Assembly: GCA_945888535.1 (NCBI GenBank)
Contig: CAMDAN010000068.1
Coordinates: 1 to 14,000 of the forward strand
DNA: 14,000 nucleotides
Direction: 5' to 3'
Source of the DNA: Bordetella parapertussis
GTDB taxonomy: Bacteria; Pseudomonadota; Gammaproteobacteria; Burkholderiales; Burkholderiaceae_C
Position numbers and translations under genes: made by a program. The notes under the pieces are model-generated. The model ran no database searches and was not told where the DNA came from. It saw only the letters and a list, made by a program, of their open reading frames with translations. Shown in pieces: positions 1 to 5,723 of this stretch. The stretch's first letter is position 1, and the number at the start of each line of letters is the position of its first letter.

Positions 1-1863
1 AAGCAAGGCATTGATGTTTTTTTGCTCCGTTTCCAAGTCGGAAATCGTTTGGGGCAGGGTGTCTAACTCGCGCTGCTCTTTGTAGCTCAGTTTGCGAACC
101 TTGGGTGTGGGTTGCGCTGGCGCGGCTGCAACGATGGCAGGAGCTGATGGAGGCGGCTCGGTAGAGGCGTTTTGATCACGGCCGTAGTTAAACGGCTTAG
201 CGCCTTTTTGTCCTTGGGCTTGGGCCAAGGCGCTGGCGCGTTTGCTTTGGATGAGCCAGTCTTGTACGCCGCCTTCATACTCGCGCCAACGGCCTTCGCC
301 CTCCGATGCAATGGTGCTGGTGACCACATTGTCTAAAAAGGTGCGATCGTGGCTGACCAAAAAAACCGTTCCATCGTAGTTTTGTAACAGGTCTTCCAAC
401 AACTCCAAGGTGTCAATATCGAGATCGTTGGTCGGTTCATCGAGCACCAACACATTAGCGGGACGCGCAAACAAACGTGCCAGCAACAAACGGTTTCGCT
501 CGCCGCCGCTTAACGATCTGACCGGCGAGTTAGCTCGGGCTGGAGAAAACAAAAAGTCGCCAAGGTAGCTTTTGACGTGTTGGCGCTTGTTGCCAATTTC
601 AATCCATTCGCTGCCCGGACTAATGAAGTCTTCCAGCGTTGCGTCCATGTCTAAGGCATTGCGCATTTGGTCAAAGTACGCCACTTGAATATTGGCGCCT
701 TGGCGCACCGTGCCCCAAGCGCTCTCGCCGGGGCTGGGTGCGGGGGCATTTTGGGGCGCAGGGTCTGGTGCAAGCTCGCCCAAGATGAGTTTGAGCAGCG
801 TGGTTTTGCCTGCGCCATTGGGTCCGAGCAGGCCGACCTTATCGCCGCGCAAAATCGTGGCTGAAAAATCGCGAACAATGGTTTTGTCAGGCCCAGCGCC
901 AGAGCGAGAGGCAAAGGTTTTACTGACGTGGGTTAATTCCGCCACCAGCTTTCCGCTGGCTGCGCCACTGGCGACATCCAATTTGACGCTTCCGACTGCG
1001 TCACGACGCGCCTCGCGCGTGGTCCGCATGTTTTCCAGGCGCGTAATTCGGCCTTGGGCGCGGGTTCGACGGGCTTCAACGCCTTTGCGAATCCATACCT
1101 CTTCTTGGGCCAAAAGTTTATCGGCGCGGGCGTTAATGACGGCTTCTTGCGCCATTTGTTCCTCTTTTTGCAGTAAATAGGCCGCAAAGTTGCCGGGATA
1201 GGATAAAAGCTGGCCGCGGTCGAGTTCGACAATGCGGGTCGCGACGCGGTCTAAAAACGAGCGGTCGTGGGTGATGGTGATCACGCTGCCTTTGAACTCA
1301 ATAAGTAAGTCTTCCAGCCATTCAATGGAGTCCAAGTCCAAGTGGTTGGTGGGCTCGTCCAGCAGCAAAACGTCCGGTTGCGTCACCAAAGCCTGGGCCA
1401 AGGCTACGCGTTTTTTGGTTCCGCCAGAGAGCGTGCGCACCACGGCTTGGGGGTCCAGGTGCAAGCGGTGCAGGGTTTCGCTCACACGTTGTTCCCAGTT
1501 CCAGCCGTCCAGCGACTCAATCTCGCTTTGCATGGCGTCTAAATCGCCGTGTCCTTGCGAGTACTCCTCAATCAGGTGGCGAATCCGGGCCAAGCCCAGG
1601 CTCACCGATTCGAAAATCGTGTCATCAGCCTCTAGCGTAGGTTCTTGGGCCACGTAGGCGATTCGGGTGTTGTTTTGGATCTGCAGGCTGCCGTCGTCGG
1701 GCTTTTCCATGCCTCCCAAAATTTTGAGCATCGACGATTTGCCCGCGCCGTTGCGGCCAATCAGGCCGACGCGTTCTGCTGTTTCGAGGGAAAAGCCTGC
1801 ATGGTCTAGCAGGGGAACGTGCCCAAAAGCGAGTTGGGCGTCAAGTAAAGTAATCAGTGCCAT
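1..1863 (-). CDS. uup: ABC-F family ATPase, Uup type (3' end outside window)
   Basis: Soluble tandem-ATPase protein of the ABC-F family, which acts on ribosomes or nucleic acid and is not a transporter; E. coli Uup is linked to precise transposon excision and ribosome function. The 621 visible residues hold two nucleotide-binding domains: Walker A GRNGAGKS near 36-43, signature LSGG near 145, Walker B DEPTNHLD near 169-176; then a charged linker (EEVWIRKGVEARRTRAQGR) and a second GPNGAGKTT near 347, LSGGERNR near 451 and DEPTNDLD near 475. The tail (KLSYKEQRELDTLP and onward) is the start of the Uup C-terminal coiled coil, which separates it from EttA and YheS. The ATG at 1863 gives the usual N-terminus. 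A Pro/Ala-rich stretch of about 15 extra residues (around 366-383) sits in the second ATPase domain. The membrane-protein gene ends only 10 nt upstream, so the two are probably co-transcribed. Confidence 0.93.
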   Translation of the reverse strand, partial: MALITLLDAQLAFGHVPLLDHAGFSLETAERVGLIGRNGAGKSSMLKILGGMEKPDDGSLQIQNNTRIAYVAQEPTLEADDTIFESVSLGLARIRHLIEEYSQGHGDLDAMQSEIESLDGWNWEQRVSETLHRLHLDPQAVVRTLSGGTKKRVALAQALVTQPDVLLLDEPTNHLDLDSIEWLEDLLIEFKGSVITITHDRSFLDRVATRIVELDRGQLLSYPGNFAAYLLQKEEQMAQEAVINARADKLLAQEEVWIRKGVEARRTRAQGRITRLENMRTTREARRDAVGSVKLDVASGAASGKLVAELTHVSKTFASRSGAGPDKTIVRDFSATILRGDKVGLLGPNGAGKTTLLKLILGELAPDPAPQNAPAPSPGESAWGTVRQGANIQVAYFDQMRNALDMDATLEDFISPGSEWIEIGNKRQHVKSYLGDFLFSPARANSPVRSLSGGERNRLLLARLFARPANVLVLDEPTNDLDIDTLELLEDLLQNYDGTVFLVSHDRTFLDNVVTSTIASEGEGRWREYEGGVQDWLIQSKRASALAQAQGQKGAKPFNYGRDQNASTEPPPSAPAIVAAAPAQPTPKVRKLSYKEQRELDTLPQTISDLETEQKNINALL

Positions 1864-1873
1864 GTGCGGGAGA

Positions 1874-2413
1874 TTATCCCCTGCGCAGGCGGCCTCCTGC
1901 GGCTAGAGCGAACTTAAAAGCGTAAAGCAACAAGACAGCCCCAAGCCAATCGCCTACTGCCATCGACCAGGTTTGGCTAAAGAAGTTGCCGCCGCTGCCT
2001 TGCCAGTAAAACCAGAGTTGGTGCATCACTGCGTTGAACGCCGCAAACACTACGGACAGTTTTAACAAGTCGGTTCCCGACAAGTTTGTCAGTTGGCGGT
2101 CCATGTGCATGAAGCGAATACCGACTTCACGCGCCAGCCACGGAGCCAAGCCCGAAATGACCCACGCGCCAAAAAGCGTGGGGCTTAAGAGTTCTGGGGG
2201 AGCGAGCAGCGATGTTATTGCGCTGCCTAAGACAATGCCGAGCGCGCCCCAATGTGAAAAAAGCAAAACGCCGATGAGTCGAACGCCGCTGGGTAAAAAA
2301 ATCAAAGAAATATGGGTGGAGAGAACGAGCGAAGGGAAAAGGGCCGCATTGAGAAAATACAGCCCGGCATACATAAAAGCCGTCCCAGCAACGATCAACC
2401 AGATCCTAATCAA
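1874..2413 (-). CDS. MASE1-like integral membrane protein, module copy B
   Basis: Not a family I can name with certainty. The 179 residues are almost all hydrophobic, with about five or six membrane segments (roughly 4-26, 34-68, 80-97, 115-137, 150-172). Marked motifs are FLPSGVRLIGVLLF and WGALGIVLG near 39-64, SGLAPW near 87 and LTNLSGTDLLKL near 108-119. Topology and the FLPSG element resemble the MASE1 sensory membrane domain, but no GGDEF, EAL or kinase output domain is attached. It is paralogous to the membrane protein at 2924-3481. The start is uncertain: the frame opens with TTG at 2413 directly after an in-frame stop, with no good ribosome-binding site; the first ATG is at 2374. It follows the winged-helix gene by 69 nt and precedes uup by 10 nt. 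Inference: a membrane sensor or partner for that regulator. Confidence 0.75.
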   Translation of the reverse strand: MIRIWLIVAGTAFMYAGLYFLNAALFPSLVLSTHISLIFLPSGVRLIGVLLFSHWGALGIVLGSAITSLLAPPELLSPTLFGAWVISGLAPWLAREVGIRFMHMDRQLTNLSGTDLLKLSVVFAAFNAVMHQLWFYWQGSGGNFFSQTWSMAVGDWLGAVLLLYAFKFALAAGGRLRRG

Positions 2414-2482
2414 TCAAGGTCACACTTAACCCTGTTGTGAGGCGCTTGCATTTCTAAAACAGCTGAACCGGTGAACGTATAT

Positions 2483-2839
2483 TTATGCGGCTCTGGCTTT
2501 TTCTAAGCACTGACCCATGCGCGAGAAATAATCGTTGGAGCCCTTGGTAGGAATCACGTACTTCACGCGGTTGTCTTCATCGTCGAGTTGCAGTGCCAGC
2601 AAGCCCTTCTGGCGAAGGAGCTTCAGGCGGCGGTGCGCAGTCGAGGGTGAAATCTCAGGCATGATTTCCATGGCTTCGAGCACGGTGATTTTTTTATCGC
2701 GGGCCCAAGCCAGTCCCAAAATATAGAGCATCCGCTCATCGGTGGCATCCAAGCTAGGAAAGCTGGGTAAGGACCGAACGGCGGCAACCAAGTTCAGGAA
2801 GTTCAAAAAAACCGACGCGTTATCAGAAGCTTTGGCCAT
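2483..2839 (-). CDS. Small winged-helix (MarR-like) DNA-binding protein, module copy B
   Basis: A 118-residue cytoplasmic protein with a winged helix-turn-helix. Helices run over about 33-80, with ITVLEAMEIMPEIS leading into the recognition helix STAHRRLKLLRQKG (66-79), then a wing with DDEDNRVKYVIPT (86-98). The wing pattern D-x-D-N-R-V-K is typical of MarR-like regulators, but the protein is shorter than MarR proteins (about 140-150) and has no separate ligand domain. It aligns without a gap to the 118-residue protein at 3683-4039, with about 65 identical positions by hand count. The ATG at 2839 is preceded by GAAGG about 10 nt upstream. The gene lies between the two membrane-protein genes on the same strand, and the AT-rich 84-bp gap upstream likely holds its promoter. 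Inference: a transcription regulator of its own module. Confidence 0.82.
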   Translation of the reverse strand: MAKASDNASVFLNFLNLVAAVRSLPSFPSLDATDERMLYILGLAWARDKKITVLEAMEIMPEISPSTAHRRLKLLRQKGLLALQLDDEDNRVKYVIPTKGSNDYFSRMGQCLEKARAA

Positions 2840-2894
2840 ACGAAGATTAACCCTTCATTATCAAAAAACATGTTTAAAACAGAATTAACTGGAT

Positions 2895-2914
2895 TAAATC
2901 ATTAAATTGATTTA
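2895..2914. promoter_or_regulatory. AT-rich inverted repeat between the two module copies
   Basis: TAAATCA, a 6-nt spacer, then TGATTTA form a perfect 7-bp inverted repeat in the AT-rich 84-bp gap (2840-2923) between the upstream membrane-protein gene and the second winged-helix gene. It sits about 56 nt upstream of the ATG at 2839, which suits an operator. With this base composition, chance is possible. Confidence 0.35.
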
Positions 2915-2923
2915 TTTGGCAAT

Positions 2924-3481
2924 TTAGGTGTTGTTTATTTTGCCGCTTCCCAAGCGGCTTCCGATGGTAATGCAGGCTTTGATGGCGTACAAAACGGCGA
3001 GTGTTCCCAAAATATTACCCACCATCCGAGACGACAGATTTTCAAAAAACGGCCCCGCGTAACCAAAAATCAGCAACCAGAGTTCCAAAGCGATGGCCGT
3101 TGCAACCGAACAGACAAAGCCTATTTTGAGCAAAGTCGTTGGGGTGAGGTTGGACAGGCTGGTGCGTAACTTCATGGCGTAGATGGCGAAACTCGACCCC
3201 GCCCATGGTGCCAGGCCGGTAAGGATGCAAGCGCCGGTGTTAATCAAGCTGAAGTCGGAAGAGAAATCTTGCGTTGACATAAGGCCTCCCAATACGATGC
3301 CCAATGCGCCCCAGCCGCCAAACAAAATCACAATCAGCAAAGACAGGCCGCAGGGTAAAAACAACCACGTAAAGCCGTTGTTCAGTGGCAAAAAGCCAAA
3401 CACCCACTCGTTAAGTGCGGAAACCAACATAAACGCCAAGGCCGATAAGGCGACACTTGCGCTTGTAATCAAAGAGGGCAT
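2924..3481 (-). CDS. MASE1-like integral membrane protein, module copy A
   Basis: A 185-residue polytopic membrane protein with about five or six hydrophobic segments, paralogous to the protein at 1874-2413. Shared blocks are LFLPCG (about 40-45) matching IFLPSG, GGWGALGIVLGG (55-66) matching SHWGALGIVLGS, TGLAPW matching SGLAPW, LSNLTPTTLLKI matching LTNLSGTDLLKL, and a last helix with NILGTLAVLYAIKA matching DWLGAVLLLYAFKF. No cytoplasmic output domain is attached. I chose the ATG at 3481 because it gives nearly the same length as the paralogue; an in-frame TTG at 3526 would add 15 residues, and neither has a strong ribosome-binding site. A hairpin terminator at 3595-3640 lies between this gene and its winged-helix partner, so it may be attenuated or have its own promoter. 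MASE1 likeness is judged from topology and motif feel only. Confidence 0.75.
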   Translation of the reverse strand: MPSLITSASVALSALAFMLVSALNEWVFGFLPLNNGFTWLFLPCGLSLLIVILFGGWGALGIVLGGLMSTQDFSSDFSLINTGACILTGLAPWAGSSFAIYAMKLRTSLSNLTPTTLLKIGFVCSVATAIALELWLLIFGYAGPFFENLSSRMVGNILGTLAVLYAIKACITIGSRLGSGKINNT

Positions 3482-3535
3482 ACGGGCTTTCAGTCGGGTA
3501 AAAAACTTCAAGCAGTATGTTGGCAAACATGCGCG

Positions 3536-3657
3536 TGGGTGTTCGGTTTACCAAGCGCGACTTACTACCCAAAACGGTAAGTTTCCCCCCAATGAAAAAC
3601 CCCTGCGAAATCCGTTGACCGGACCTGGCAGGGGTTTTTTAGCGCTTGGGTGTTCGG
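3536..3657. repeat. 11-bp direct repeat flanking the intra-module hairpin
   Basis: TGGGTGTTCGG occurs at 3536-3546 and again at 3647-3657. Inside this, CCAAGCGC (3551-3558) and GCGCTTGG (3642-3649) form a perfect inverted pair around the terminator. The 201-bp gap between the winged-helix stop and the membrane-protein ATG therefore holds layered repeats and no gene. Confidence 0.5.
3595..3640. terminator. Bidirectional-looking intrinsic terminator
   Basis: AAAAACCCCTGC (3595-3606) and GCAGGGGTTTTT (3628-3639) make a perfect 12-bp stem over a 21-nt loop that contains a smaller stem (TCCG at 3611-3614 with CGGA at 3620-3623). Reading on the minus strand, the stem ends in GGGG followed by five T, so it would stop transcripts leaving the winged-helix gene at 3683. 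The plus-strand reading also ends in a run of T. Its position inside the two-gene module is unusual. Confidence 0.8.
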
Positions 3658-3682
3658 ATTTGCTATTTCGAAATTGTTAGCT

Positions 3683-4039
3683 TCAAGCTGCGTTCGCAGT
3701 GGCCATACATTTGCCGAGTTGTCCAAAATACTGGTGGGCGGCTTTTGTCGGGACGACGTATTTGATCCGGTTGTCGATTTCATCAAGGTTCAGGTCGATC
3801 ATGCCTTTTTTGCGCAAGAGTTTGAGTCTGCGGTGGGCGGTGGTGGTTGAAATTTCAGGCAGCATCACCATCGCTTCAAGCACCGTGATTTTCTTTTCCT
3901 TGAACCACGCCGTGGCTAAGGTGTTGAGCATCTGAACCTCTACGGCATCGAGATCCGGGAAGCTTGGCAACGCGCGAATTGATTGAACAAGGTGCAGGTA
4001 CTTCAAATACATCTGCGAAAGATCGGTATTTTTGGACAT
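3683..4039 (-). CDS. Small winged-helix (MarR-like) DNA-binding protein, module copy A
   Basis: A 118-residue protein, exactly collinear with the one at 2483-2839. The central DNA-binding part is the most conserved: ITVLEAM, PEIS, the recognition helix TTAHRRLKLLRKKG (about 66-79) and the wing DEIDNRIKYVVPTKA (86-100). The N-terminal region shares LPSFPxLDA (24-32). There is no metal site, cofactor motif or signal peptide. The ATG at 4039 follows a 12-bp palindrome (4047-4058), and the 151-bp upstream gap holds a perfect 13-bp inverted repeat. It is first of the four module genes on this strand, downstream of mmsA, with no clear terminator between. Inference: autoregulator of its module, possibly controlled by the neighbouring membrane protein. 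Confidence 0.82.
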   Translation of the reverse strand: MSKNTDLSQMYLKYLHLVQSIRALPSFPDLDAVEVQMLNTLATAWFKEKKITVLEAMVMLPEISTTTAHRRLKLLRKKGMIDLNLDEIDNRIKYVVPTKAAHQYFGQLGKCMATANAA

Positions 4040-4046
4040 TGTGGAT

Positions 4047-4058
4047 CCGCTTAAGCGG
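4047..4058. promoter_or_regulatory. 12-bp palindrome just upstream of a start codon
   Basis: CCGCTTAAGCGG is a perfect palindrome ending 7 nt before the ATG at 4039. It covers the place where a ribosome-binding site would lie, so it could be a protein-binding site or a small RNA structure affecting translation. Short enough to be chance. Confidence 0.35.
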
Positions 4059-4110
4059 TCTCATAGTAGGTATTGAAACAACGTATGTTGTTTTCCAACG
4101 AAACGCAATA

Positions 4111-4144
4111 TTACCTATTGCATTGAGGATTATGCAATAGGTAA
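4111..4144. promoter_or_regulatory. Perfect 13-bp inverted repeat, candidate operator
   Basis: TTACCTATTGCAT (4111-4123) and ATGCAATAGGTAA (4132-4144) match perfectly as an inverted repeat with an 8-nt spacer. It lies 71 nt upstream of the winged-helix start at 4039 and 46 nt beyond the mmsA stop. No run of T follows on either strand, so it is unlikely to be an intrinsic terminator. Dyad size and spacing suit a dimeric winged-helix or LysR protein. A half-site-like TAGGTATTG occurs at 4066-4074. Confidence 0.6.
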
Positions 4145-4168
4145 CTGTCGTGAATCTGACCCAGACTA

Positions 4169-4180
4169 CGCCTTAAGGCG
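4169..4180. other. 12-bp palindrome downstream of mmsA
   Basis: CGCCTTAAGGCG is a perfect palindrome 10 nt past the mmsA stop. No T run follows on the minus strand, so it is a weak candidate for a terminator or mRNA 3' stem. Confidence 0.3.
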
Positions 4181-4190
4181 CAGTTGAGGC

Positions 4191-5696
4191 TTATTTGCTA
4201 CTTGGGAAGCTAAACATCGCGCCTTCGCGCACGCCAGCCGAGGGCCAGCGTTGGGTGATGGTTTTGCGTTTGGTGTAAAACCGCGCAGCGTCGGGGCCGT
4301 AGGCGTGTAAATCGCCAAACAATGAGCGTTTCCAGCCGCCAAACGAGTGGTAAGCCACGGGAACTGGCAAAGGCACGTTGACACCGACCATGCCGACCAA
4401 AATATTGTCGGTAAAGTAGCGCGCCGCTTCACCGTCGCGGGTGAAGATGCAGGTTCCGTTGCCGTATTCGTGGGCGTCAATCAGGTCCATGGCTTCTTGT
4501 AGCGTTTTCACACGCACCACGCCCAACACCGGTCCAAAAATCTCTTCTTGGTAAATCTTCATCCCAGGCTTGACGTTGTCAAACAAGCAGGCACCCAAAA
4601 AGTAGCCTGCTTCGTGACCTGCGACTTTGACGTTGCGTCCGTCCACAATCAGGTTCGCGCCTTCGGCAACGCCTTGGTCAACATACGCTTTGACCTTCTC
4701 AAAATGCGCCTTGGTAACCAAGGGTCCCATGTCCATGCCGGCATCGGTTCCTGGGCCCACTTTCATTTTTGCAATTTCGACCTTAAGGCCTGCAATGACT
4801 GCTTCAGCGGTTGCATCACCCACCGCAACAACCAAAGGAATCGCCATACAGCGCTCGCCGCACGAACCGTAAGCTGCGCCCATCAAAGCGTTAACAGCAT
4901 TGGGTACATCGGCATCAGGCATCACTACGGCGTGGTTCTTTGCGCCGCCCAAAGCCTGAACCCGTTTGCCATGGGCACAGCCGGTGGCGTAAATGTATTC
5001 CGCAATCGGGGTCGAGCCGACAAAGCTAATGGCTTTGACGCGGGGGTCGGTGAGCAAGGTATCTACGGCTTCTTTGTCGCCGTTCACCACATTCAAAACG
5101 CCTGGTGGCAAACCAGCCTCGAGTGCCAACTCAGCGACACGCAAGGTGCTGCTAGGATCGCGTTCTGAGGGTTTCAAAATAAAGGTGTTGCCGCATGCAA
5201 CCGCCATAGGCCACATCCATAAAGGCACCATGATGGGAAAGTTAAACGGCGTGATACCTGCTGTAACGCCTAAAGCTTGAAACTCGCTCCAAGAATCAAT
5301 GGCAGGCCCGACGTTTTTGCTGTGCTCACCTTTAAGGAGTTCGGGGGCGTAGCTGGCGTACTCGACGTTTTCAATACCGCGCTGCAATTCGCCCATGGCG
5401 TCAGCCAATACTTTGCCGTGCTCGGCGGTGAGGAGTGCGCACAGTTCATCAGCGTGTAGCTCTAACAACTCTTTGAGCTTGCTCATCACGCGGGCGCGTT
5501 TGAGCGGGGGCGTATTGCGCCACGCGGGGTAAGCCGCGTGGGCATTGGCAATGGCCTGTTCTACGGTGAGCTTGTCGGCTAAAAGCAAACGTTTTTCTGC
5601 CTTGCCAGTGGCGGGATTAAAAACGTCGGCTTGGCGGGCGCCGCCTTGGGTGCGCTTGCCGCCGATGAGGTGGCCAATGAGAGGAAGTGAGGACAT
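4191..5696 (-). CDS. mmsA: CoA-acylating (methyl)malonate-semialdehyde dehydrogenase
   Basis: Oxidises malonate semialdehyde (or methylmalonate semialdehyde) with NAD+ and CoA, releasing CO2 and giving acetyl-CoA (or propionyl-CoA); cytoplasmic. The 501-residue length is normal for the family. Family marks are the core FNFPIMVPLWMWPMAVACGN (about 151-170), ILKPSERDPS, the NAD loop FVGSTP near 226, ALGGAKNH near 248, and the catalytic cysteine in GERCMAI near 283. The usual ALDH general-base glutamate before LGG is replaced by alanine, as is typical for CoA-dependent MmsA enzymes. EEIFGPVLG near 382 is also present. The ATG at 5696 is 27 nt after the aminotransferase stop, so the two form an operon; that context favours the beta-alanine role (BauC-like) over valine or inositol catabolism, where the relatives MmsA and IolA act. 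Confidence 0.92.
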   Translation of the reverse strand: MSSLPLIGHLIGGKRTQGGARQADVFNPATGKAEKRLLLADKLTVEQAIANAHAAYPAWRNTPPLKRARVMSKLKELLELHADELCALLTAEHGKVLADAMGELQRGIENVEYASYAPELLKGEHSKNVGPAIDSWSEFQALGVTAGITPFNFPIMVPLWMWPMAVACGNTFILKPSERDPSSTLRVAELALEAGLPPGVLNVVNGDKEAVDTLLTDPRVKAISFVGSTPIAEYIYATGCAHGKRVQALGGAKNHAVVMPDADVPNAVNALMGAAYGSCGERCMAIPLVVAVGDATAEAVIAGLKVEIAKMKVGPGTDAGMDMGPLVTKAHFEKVKAYVDQGVAEGANLIVDGRNVKVAGHEAGYFLGACLFDNVKPGMKIYQEEIFGPVLGVVRVKTLQEAMDLIDAHEYGNGTCIFTRDGEAARYFTDNILVGMVGVNVPLPVPVAYHSFGGWKRSLFGDLHAYGPDAARFYTKRKTITQRWPSAGVREGAMFSFPSSK

Positions 5697-5723
5697 GAAA
5701 GCTCAAGTAAAGTTAAAAAATGC

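Larger units (their letters stand above)
1874..4039 (-). repeat. Tandem duplication of a regulator plus membrane-protein module
   Basis: Unit A covers 2924-4039 and unit B 1874-2839. Both have the order winged-helix gene then membrane-protein gene on the minus strand. Protein similarity is clear (about 55% for the regulators by hand count), while the membrane proteins keep only motif-level likeness and the spacers differ, so the duplication is old or the copies were acquired separately. Confidence 0.8.

Noticed and set aside
1874..3481. MASE1 membrane proteins as diguanylate cyclases or kinases
   Set aside because: Neither protein carries a GGDEF, EAL, HD-GYP or histidine-kinase domain, and each ends shortly after its last membrane helix.
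4111..4144. Reading the 13-bp inverted repeat as the mmsA terminator
   Set aside because: No T run follows on the minus strand and the stem is AT-rich, so an operator is the better reading.
4548..5168. A 206-residue plus-strand open frame opposite mmsA
   Set aside because: It is antisense to a clear enzyme with all its catalytic motifs, has no recognisable domain and no ribosome-binding site, and looks like a shadow of biased codon use.
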